From the NCBI GenBank assembly GCA_017549085.1, contig JAFYVO010000279.1:1-11140 (forward strand): a stretch of 11,140 nt of DNA, read 5' to 3'. The position numbers and the translations under genes were made by a program. Positions 6,418 to 11,140 of the stretch are shown here, piece by piece. The notes beneath the pieces are model-generated. The model made no database searches. It was not told the DNA's origin and saw only the letters and a list, made by a program, of their open reading frames with translations. The stretch is from Thermoguttaceae bacterium. Lineage in GTDB: Bacteria; Planctomycetota; Planctomycetia; Pirellulales; Thermoguttaceae. Each line of letters starts with the position of its first letter. Position 1 is the stretch's first letter.

Positions 6418-9400
6418 TTACTTCGCTTCCGCTTTCGATTTCGACAGGAGCCAAGTATAAAGATCGGCTTCCGCGTAAGCGTTGATCCAGCTGTTGTGAC
6501 CGACGCCGGGATAAATCGTCAGTTTCGCTTCTTCGTTTCCGACCGCTTTGACGGCGTCGATCATCCGTTGCGACGCGCCGAGCGGAACCGCTTTGTCTTG
6601 GTCGCCGTGGAAGGCCCAAATCGGCGTCGACGCCATCTTCGAAGCCGCGTCGGCGTTCCCGCCTCCGCAGATCGGAGCCGCCGCCGCGATCTTTTCCGGG
6701 CATTCGGCGAGAAGATTCCACGTCCCGTAACCGCCCATCGAAACGCCGGTTACGTAAACGCGACTTTTGTCGATCGGATACTTTTCGCAAAGTTCGTCGA
6801 TCATCGCGCTAAGTTGCGGCGCCGACCAAGCGACGTTGCGCGGACATTGCGGCGACACGGTGAAGAACTTCCAGTTTTTCGCGCCCTCTTCCTTCGAGCA
6901 AATTTGCGGCGGGCCGTAATTTTTCAGGAGTTCGAGGTTTTCGCCGCGTTCGCCCGAACCGTGCAGGAACAACATCAGCGGGAAACCGGCGTCCGTCTTC
7001 GCCGACTCGTCGCTCGGTTGGAAGACGTAATATTTCAGCGTTTCGGTCTTCGTTTCGTCGAGTTTGTCCGCGGCGCCGCGAGCGCGAACGACCGCCGGAA
7101 GCTCGATCGACGCGGCGACGAGTTCCCCGGCTTTCGGCGTTTCGTCGACGGCGACCGGCTCGACTTTCGCCGGTTTCGCGCTCAAACGTTTCGAGAGCAA
7201 CCACTTATAAAGCTCTTCGTCGGCGTAGGCGTTCGTCCAAGAGTCGTGCCCGACGCCTTCGTAAATCGTCAGTTTCGCTTCCGGGTTCCCGGCTTTTTGG
7301 TTCGCTTCGATCATCGCTTTCGACATCCCGGGCGGAACGAGCGTGTCTTTGTCGCCGTGGAACGCCCAAATCGGCGTCGTCGCCATCTTCGCCGCCGCGT
7401 TCGGGTCGCCGCCGCCGCAAATCGGGGCCGCCGCCGCGATCTTTTCCGGGCATTCGGCCAAGAGCGACCAAGTCCCGAAACCGCCCATCGAAAGGCCGGT
7501 AACGTAAACGCGATCTTTGTCGACCGGATATTTCGCGCAAACGTCGTCGAGCATAACTTTAAGTTGCGTCGCCGACCACCAACCGTCCGGGAAACATTGC
7601 GGCGCGACGGTGAAGAACTTCCAAGTTTTCGCGCGTTCCGGATTGGCGCAAATCGCGGTCGGGCCGTAAATCTTCAAGCGATTCAAGTCGTCGCCGCGTT
7701 CGCCGATCCCGTGCAGGAAGATAAGGAGCGGAAAACCGGCGTCCGTTTTTTCCGATTCGTCGATCGGTTGGAACGTCAAATATTTCAGCGTTTGCGTTTT
7801 CGTTTCGTCGATCGATTCCGGTCCGAAGAGCCCGCCGAGTCGCTTCGAAAGCGGAACCTTCGTCGCGCCCGGAACGAGTTTCCCCGCTTGCGGCGTTTCG
7901 TCGACGACGACCGGTTCGACCTTCGCCGGTTTGCCGCTGATTCGCTTCGAAAGGAGCCAAGTATAGAGGTCGGCTTCCGCGTAAGCGTTGATCCAGCTGT
8001 CGTGCCCGACGCCCGGATAGACCGTCAATTTCGCGTCCGGGTTTCCGGCTCGTTTGTTCGCGTCGATCATCGTTTGCGATTGTTCGAGGCGAACGACCGG
8101 GTCTTTATCGCCGTGGAACGCCCAAATCGGCGTCGTCGCCATTTTCGGCGCGGCGTTCGGGTCCCCTCCGGCGCAAATCGGCGCGGCGGCCGCGATCTTT
8201 TCCGGACAAGTCGCCAAGAGCGACCAAGTCCCGAAACCGCCCATCGAGACGCCGGTAACGTAAACGCGGTCGCGGTCGACCGGGTAAAGTTCGCAAACCT
8301 TATCGATCATAACGCTAAGTTGCGCCGCCGACCACCAACCGTTCGTCGGGCATTGCGGCGCGACGGTGAAAAACTTCCAATCTTTCGCGCTCTCCGCCTT
8401 CGAGCAGTACATCGCCGGGCCGTACTTTTTCAACAGCTCCAAATTGTCGCCGCGTTCCCCCGCGCCGTGCAGCATCAACATCAACGGGAAGCCCGCGTCC
8501 GTCTTCGCCGATTCGTCGCTCGGTTGGAAGACGTAATACTTCAGCGTTTCCGTCGCGCTCTCGTCGAGCGTTTCGGGGCCGCGTCGCCCGCCGTCGCGCT
8601 TGACCGCCGGAAGTTCGATCGACGCCGCGATCAACTCGCCCGCCTTGGGGCTCGCGTCGGCGGCGACCGGCTCGACCTTCGCCGGTTTCGAGCTAATCCG
8701 CTTCGAAAGGAGCCAAGTATAGAGGTCGGCTTCCGCGTAAGCGTTGATCCAACTATTGTGCCCGACGCCGGGGTAAACGGTCAGTTTCGCGTCCGGGTTC
8801 CCCGCTTTTTTGTTCGCGTCGATCATAATTTGCGACGAAGCGAGGCGCACCGCTTGGTCTTTATCGCCGTGAAACGCCCAAATCGGCGTCGTCGCCGTTT
8901 TCACCGCGTCGTTCGGATTCCCCCAACCGCAAATCGGCGCGGCGGCCGCGATCTTCTCCGGCGCCCGGGCAAGAAGGGACCAAGTCCCAAAACCGCCCAT
9001 CGAAACGCCGGTAACGTAAACGCGGTCGCGGTCGATCGGGTAAAGTTCGCAAACTTTGTCGATCATAACGCTCATCTGCGCCGACGACCAACGAACGCCC
9101 GCCGGACATTGCGGCGCGACGGTGAAGAACTTCCAATCTTTCGCGCTCTCCGCCTTCGAGCAACACATAACCGGGCCGTATTGTTTCAACAGCTCCAAAT
9201 TGTCGCCGCGTTCCCCCGCGCCGTGCAAGACCAACATCAACGGAAAACCCGCGTCGGTCTTTTCCGATTCGTCGGACGGTTGGAAGACCCAATATTTTAC
9301 CGCTTCCGTTTCGTTTTCGAGGAGCGTTTCGGAGTCGCGCCCCCCCTTTTCGCGCTCGACTTTCGGGAGTTCGATCGACGCCGCGACCAGTTCCCCCGCT

Positions 9401-9495
9401 TTCGGCGCCGAGTCGTTCGCCTCTTGCGCGAAAGCGCCCGCCGCGCAACAGAGCGCCGCGACGCAAAGCGCCGCAAATCGAATCGTTCGTTTCAT
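6418..9495 (-). CDS. Secreted four-domain esterase (tandem alpha/beta-hydrolases)
   Basis: This 1025-residue protein begins with a Sec signal peptide: Lys-Arg, then a hydrophobic Ala/Leu/Cys core, with probable cleavage after AFA at residue 23. Four complete alpha/beta-hydrolase domains of the COG4099/PHB-depolymerase-like esterase type follow, at about residues 31-265, 283-519, 534-770 and 786-1019. Each has an oxyanion loop HG.GERG, a nucleophile motif G(V/L)SMGG, an acid in HGD.D and a His in GVGH(N/D)SW. The triads are Ser165-Asp213-His246, Ser417-Asp465-His498, Ser669-Asp717-His750 and Ser919-Asp967-His1000. Linkers repeat KPAKVEPV..D..P.AG.L. Relatives cleave acyl or feruloyl-type esters, often on plant carbohydrates; the substrate here is inferred only by family. 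The ATG at 9495 is preferred over an upstream ATG at 9537 because it starts the signal peptide and has GAGG at 9501-9504, five bases upstream. The gene lies downstream of a single-domain paralogue. Confidence 0.9.
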   Translation of the reverse strand: MKRTIRFAALCVAALCCAAGAFAQEANDSAPKAGELVAASIELPKVEREKGGRDSETLLENETEAVKYWVFQPSDESEKTDAGFPLMLVLHGAGERGDNLELLKQYGPVMCCSKAESAKDWKFFTVAPQCPAGVRWSSAQMSVMIDKVCELYPIDRDRVYVTGVSMGGFGTWSLLARAPEKIAAAAPICGWGNPNDAVKTATTPIWAFHGDKDQAVRLASSQIMIDANKKAGNPDAKLTVYPGVGHNSWINAYAEADLYTWLLSKRISSKPAKVEPVAADASPKAGELIAASIELPAVKRDGGRRGPETLDESATETLKYYVFQPSDESAKTDAGFPLMLMLHGAGERGDNLELLKKYGPAMYCSKAESAKDWKFFTVAPQCPTNGWWSAAQLSVMIDKVCELYPVDRDRVYVTGVSMGGFGTWSLLATCPEKIAAAAPICAGGDPNAAPKMATTPIWAFHGDKDPVVRLEQSQTMIDANKRAGNPDAKLTVYPGVGHDSWINAYAEADLYTWLLSKRISGKPAKVEPVVVDETPQAGKLVPGATKVPLSKRLGGLFGPESIDETKTQTLKYLTFQPIDESEKTDAGFPLLIFLHGIGERGDDLNRLKIYGPTAICANPERAKTWKFFTVAPQCFPDGWWSATQLKVMLDDVCAKYPVDKDRVYVTGLSMGGFGTWSLLAECPEKIAAAAPICGGGDPNAAAKMATTPIWAFHGDKDTLVPPGMSKAMIEANQKAGNPEAKLTIYEGVGHDSWTNAYADEELYKWLLSKRLSAKPAKVEPVAVDETPKAGELVAASIELPAVVRARGAADKLDETKTETLKYYVFQPSDESAKTDAGFPLMLFLHGSGERGENLELLKNYGPPQICSKEEGAKNWKFFTVSPQCPRNVAWSAPQLSAMIDELCEKYPIDKSRVYVTGVSMGGYGTWNLLAECPEKIAAAAPICGGGNADAASKMASTPIWAFHGDQDKAVPLGASQRMIDAVKAVGNEEAKLTIYPGVGHNSWINAYAEADLYTWLLSKSKAEAK
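6439..9405 (-). repeat. Four-copy in-frame tandem repeat, about 756-bp unit
   Basis: The four esterase domains are encoded at about 9405-8701, 8649-7939, 7896-7186 and 7140-6439. The nucleophile serines are 252, 252 and 250 codons apart. Nucleotide identity is still visible: 53 identical bases at 7943-7995 and 8699-8751 lie exactly 756 bp apart. The repeat unit includes the linker, so whole linker-plus-domain units were duplicated. Confidence 0.88.
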
Positions 9496-9538
9496 TGTCG
9501 CCTCGTTTTGATTAATCGTTTCAATAATTACCGCCAAT

Positions 9539-9578
9539 AAAAAAACGCCGCCCGCGACGACGCGAAACGACGTTTTTT
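9539..9578 (-). terminator. Intrinsic terminator between the two esterase genes
   Basis: On the minus strand A6-CGTCG-TTT and GGGCGGCG-T6 can pair over about 14 bp with several G-T pairs, and the stem ends in seven T (9545-9539). It lies about 90 bases after the stop of the single-domain esterase and 44 bases before the start of the four-domain gene. The two genes are thus probably separate units, though read-through is possible. I could not find a convincing promoter for the four-domain gene in the short A/T-rich stretch 9496-9538. Confidence 0.6.
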
Positions 9579-9667
9579 AAACGCTTTTCAAGCGCGAAAG
9601 TTTCGCGACAAACGCCGCAAATTTCGGCTTTTCCGCGCGTTCCCTTCGTTAAACCGCGCTCGAACGC

Positions 9668-10519
9668 TTATTTTTCGAGCTTTTTCGACAACAGCCAGCG
9701 GTAAAGTTCCGGGTTGTCGTAGGTTTGCGTCCAGCAGTTGTGATTGACGCCCGGGTACGTCGTGAATTGAATATCGTCGTTCCCCGCTTTTTTGACCGCT
9801 TCGACGAGGTTCTTCGTGTACTCGTACTTGACGGCGCCGTCCGCGTCGCCGTGGAACGTCCAGATCGGAGTTTTCGTCATCTTCGGCGCGAACTCGACGC
9901 CGTAACCGCCGCAGATCGGAGCCGCCGCCGCGATAATATCGGACGAGTGCGCGATCAGGCCCCAAGTCCCGAAACCGCCCATCGAAAGACCGGTAATGTA
10001 AATACGGGAACGGTCGACCGGATAGTTTTCGCAGATTTGGTCGATCAAAACGCGCAGCTGAGCCGGCGACCAGAAACGAACGCCCGGGCATTGCGGCGAA
10101 ACGGTCAGGAACGGCCAATCTTTCGCTTTTTCCGGTTTCGAGCAGATCATCGCCGGGCCGTGAACCTTCACTTTTTCCGGATTGTCGCCGCGTTCGCCCG
10201 CGCCGTGCAGGAAGAGGAGGAGCGGGAAGCCCGCGTCCGTTTTTTCCGCTTCGTTCGACGGGAGGAAGAACCAGAACTTCAGCGTTTCGGTCTTCGTTTC
10301 GTCGATCGGGTTCGGGCCGCCGAGCGGCATCGCGTCGCCGCCGGTCCAAGTCCCGCCGGTCGCGAGCGGAAGTTCCGCCGTCATCAAAATTTGTTCGCCC
10401 GCTTTCGGGGTCGGATTTTTTTCTTTCATCGTCTCCGCTTTCGCGACGCTTCCCGTCGAAAACGCGGCGCAAAGGGCCGCGAACGCGAGCGCCGACGTTA
10501 ATTTCGCAACGCTTTTCAT
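9668..10519 (-). CDS. Secreted single-domain esterase, paralogue of the four-domain protein
   Basis: This 283-residue alpha/beta-hydrolase of the COG4099-like type was probably exported by a Sec signal peptide: Lys near the start, an Ala/Leu core, and cleavage after AKA at about residue 28. The oxyanion loop HGAGERG is at 105-111. The nucleophile motif GLSMGG contains Ser179, HGDAD contains Asp227, and GVNHNCW contains His260. The spacing from Ser to Asp (48) and Ser to His (81) is the same as in every domain of the neighbouring four-domain protein. The stretch PIDETKTETLKF (71-82) is closest to that protein's domains 3 and 4. I chose the ATG at 10519 because it begins the signal peptide and has GGGAG (10529-10533) nine bases upstream; the longer in-frame start at 10687 would add an Arg-rich tail and cover the promoter. 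It differs from its neighbour in having Cys rather than Ser after the catalytic His-Asn. The substrate is unknown, probably an acylated carbohydrate or similar. Confidence 0.9.
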   Translation of the reverse strand: MKSVAKLTSALAFAALCAAFSTGSVAKAETMKEKNPTPKAGEQILMTAELPLATGGTWTGGDAMPLGGPNPIDETKTETLKFWFFLPSNEAEKTDAGFPLLLFLHGAGERGDNPEKVKVHGPAMICSKPEKAKDWPFLTVSPQCPGVRFWSPAQLRVLIDQICENYPVDRSRIYITGLSMGGFGTWGLIAHSSDIIAAAAPICGGYGVEFAPKMTKTPIWTFHGDADGAVKYEYTKNLVEAVKKAGNDDIQFTTYPGVNHNCWTQTYDNPELYRWLLSKKLEK

Positions 10520-10625
10520 CTTAACAGTCTCCCGTCGACGCGCAAGCCGCCCCGCCGACTTTCTTATTTTTACTATTTCGCTTAAACACCGTCGACGTTC
10601 CAACCAAACGGCGACGTTTAGCGTT

Positions 10626-10654
10626 AATATAAAGGAAAACGCGCCGCGACGCAA
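10626..10654 (-). promoter_or_regulatory. Sigma70-type promoter of the single-domain esterase
   Basis: On the minus strand TTGCGT (10654-10649) and TATATT (10631-10626) are separated by exactly 17 bp. Transcription would start near 10619, leaving a leader of about 100 nt. The -35 matches that of the ATPase promoter base for base. Confidence 0.6.
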
Positions 10655-10789
10655 GCGCTTTTCGCGCTTTCCAGCTCTTTTCCGCAAAATAAGGGAACGT
10701 CCGCCGATTGAAGCCGCGCCGAAAAGTTAAAGTAGTCAAAAGAAACAAAATAGCGAAGTCGCTCGACGCCGAACGCGCCGTCAAGAAAT

Positions 10790-10889
10790 AAAAAACCCCC
10801 TTCGAACGCGGCGAGTCGAAACGACTTGACGGAGGAACGGGCAAGGTATCCTCGCGCCACCCAGCGCGCCGCGTTCTCAAGGGGAACGC
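10790..10889 (-). ncRNA. Possible small structured RNA with its own terminator
   Basis: On the minus strand CCCCTT (10884-10879) pairs with AAGGGG (10802-10797). After a 1x2 internal loop, GAACGCGGCG (10876-10867) pairs with CGCCGCGTTC (10813-10804). This gives a 16-bp long-range stem. The enclosed 53 bases contain a perfect AGTCG-TTT-CGACT hairpin stacked directly on the stem. The closing arm is followed at once by G and six T (10796-10790). The shape fits a roughly 100-nt RNA ending in an oligo-U tail, or an unusually large terminator. No SRP, 6S, RNase P or tRNA signature was recognised, and no clear promoter lies upstream on the minus strand. Competing hairpins exist (10853-10868 and 10871-10889), as does an alternative outer pairing CCGTCAAG/CTTGACGG (10778-10785 with 10825-10832). 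Confidence 0.33.
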
Positions 10890-10962
10890 CCGCAATTAGG
10901 CAAACGCGGCGCCAAACGGAACAAACGTCGTTTTTTCTTCTTTCCAACGCGCCCCAAAATCA

Positions 10963-11009
10963 TTGCAAGTTGTTTATTTGCAACAGGTAAAAACAAGAGG
11001 ATATTGCAA
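10963..11009. promoter_or_regulatory. A/T-rich island with three TTGCAA motifs
   Basis: The self-complementary hexamer TTGCAA occurs at 10963-10968, 10978-10983 and 11004-11009, inside an A/T-rich stretch of about 80 bp in otherwise GC-rich DNA. The same hexamer is the -35 of the promoter at 3968-3996, but no -10 box stands at the right distance here on either strand. It may be a binding site cluster or a promoter of non-standard type. Confidence 0.3.
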
Positions 11010-11053
11010 AGAAAAATTTCTCTAAAAAATTTTAACGTCTTCTTTCGCCGCCG

Positions 11054-11108
11054 AAAAAAAGCGAGCGCCGCGTTTTAAAGCGCTTCAAAACGCGGCGCCG
11101 CTTCTTTT
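11054..11108. terminator. Bidirectional intrinsic terminator hairpin
   Basis: GCGCCGCGTTTT (11065-11076) pairs perfectly with AAAACGCGGCGC (11087-11098). The stem continues outward past a bulged A (11064) as AAGCG with CGCTT and flanking A/T pairs. On the minus strand it ends in a run of seven T (11060-11054); on the plus strand in TTCTTTT. It most likely ends a minus-strand gene lying beyond the right edge. Confidence 0.75.
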
Positions 11109-11140
11109 CGCTCCGCCGTCGAACGCGTCAACGAACCAAC

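Larger units (their letters stand above)
10520..11140. other. 620-bp intergenic region upstream of the single-domain esterase
   Basis: No protein gene is supported here. Minus-strand frames at 10521-10895 and 10624-10947 have low-complexity Arg/Ser/Phe-rich products and overlap the promoter. The region holds the esterase promoter (10626-10654), a possible structured RNA (10790-10889), an A/T-rich island with three TTGCAA motifs (10963-11009) and a bidirectional terminator hairpin (11054-11108). The last 30 bases show nothing recognisable. Confidence 0.6.

Noticed and set aside
6496..9540. Very long plus-strand frame opposite the four-domain esterase
   Set aside because: It is Arg/Phe/Val-rich with no recognisable domain, and it repeats with the esterase repeats. 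It stays open because of the codon bias of the true minus-strand gene.
10790..10889. Assignment as SRP, 6S, RNase P or tRNA
   Set aside because: I looked for the SRP GGAA-loop region, the RNase P GAGGAAAGTCC element, 6S layout and a tRNA T-loop/CCA and found none that fits; the length suits SRP RNA but the motifs do not.
10521..10947. Two overlapping minus-strand frames upstream of the single-domain esterase
   Set aside because: They cover the promoter at 10626-10654, have Arg/Ser/Phe-rich products, and show no ribosome binding site or family motif.

Overview
The window reads as a piece of chromosome from a planctomycete-like bacterium. This is an inference from the protein families: a TGS-type Obg/DRG GTPase, paired Gfo/Idh/MocA oxidoreductases, a single-domain KaiC-like ATPase, a long-form sulfotransferase and secreted COG4099-type esterases. 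A moderately GC-rich genome with A/T-rich intergenic promoters also fits. No rRNA, tRNA, transposase, integrase or CRISPR array was recognised.

Layout from left to right. Positions 1-582 (minus strand) hold the N-terminal 194 codons of an Obg/DRG-family GTPase that runs off the left edge. Positions 583-1021 are non-coding and carry a degenerate 38-bp tandem repeat. Two paralogous NAD(P)-dependent sugar-type oxidoreductases follow on the minus strand (1022-2224 and 2655-3866). They are separated by 430 bp with terminator-like hairpins, palindromes and a -10 box. A 351-bp divergent promoter region (3867-4217) separates them from a plus-strand pair: a KaiC/RAD55-like ATPase (4218-5117) and, 46 bp later, a sulfotransferase (5164-6324). 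A strong bidirectional terminator (6347-6387) ends this pair and also serves the convergent gene on its right.

The right half is dominated by secreted alpha/beta-hydrolases on the minus strand. One is a 1025-residue protein made of four complete tandem esterase domains (6418-9495). The other is its single-domain paralogue (9668-10519). All five domains keep the same Ser-Asp-His triad at the same spacing. The last 620 bp carry the promoter of the single-domain esterase, a possible structured RNA on the minus strand (about 10790-10889), an A/T-rich island with three TTGCAA motifs, and a bidirectional terminator hairpin near 11054-11108.

How the genes may work together (inference). The exported esterases could remove acyl groups from carbohydrates or similar esters outside the cytoplasm. 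The cytoplasmic oxidoreductases would suit oxidation of sugars or polyols. The ATPase-sulfotransferase pair looks like a separate transcription unit. Nothing in the sequence proves one shared pathway. The most distinctive items are the four-triad esterase with its 252-codon period, the KaiC-like ATPase without the usual Glu pair, and the possible minus-strand RNA.
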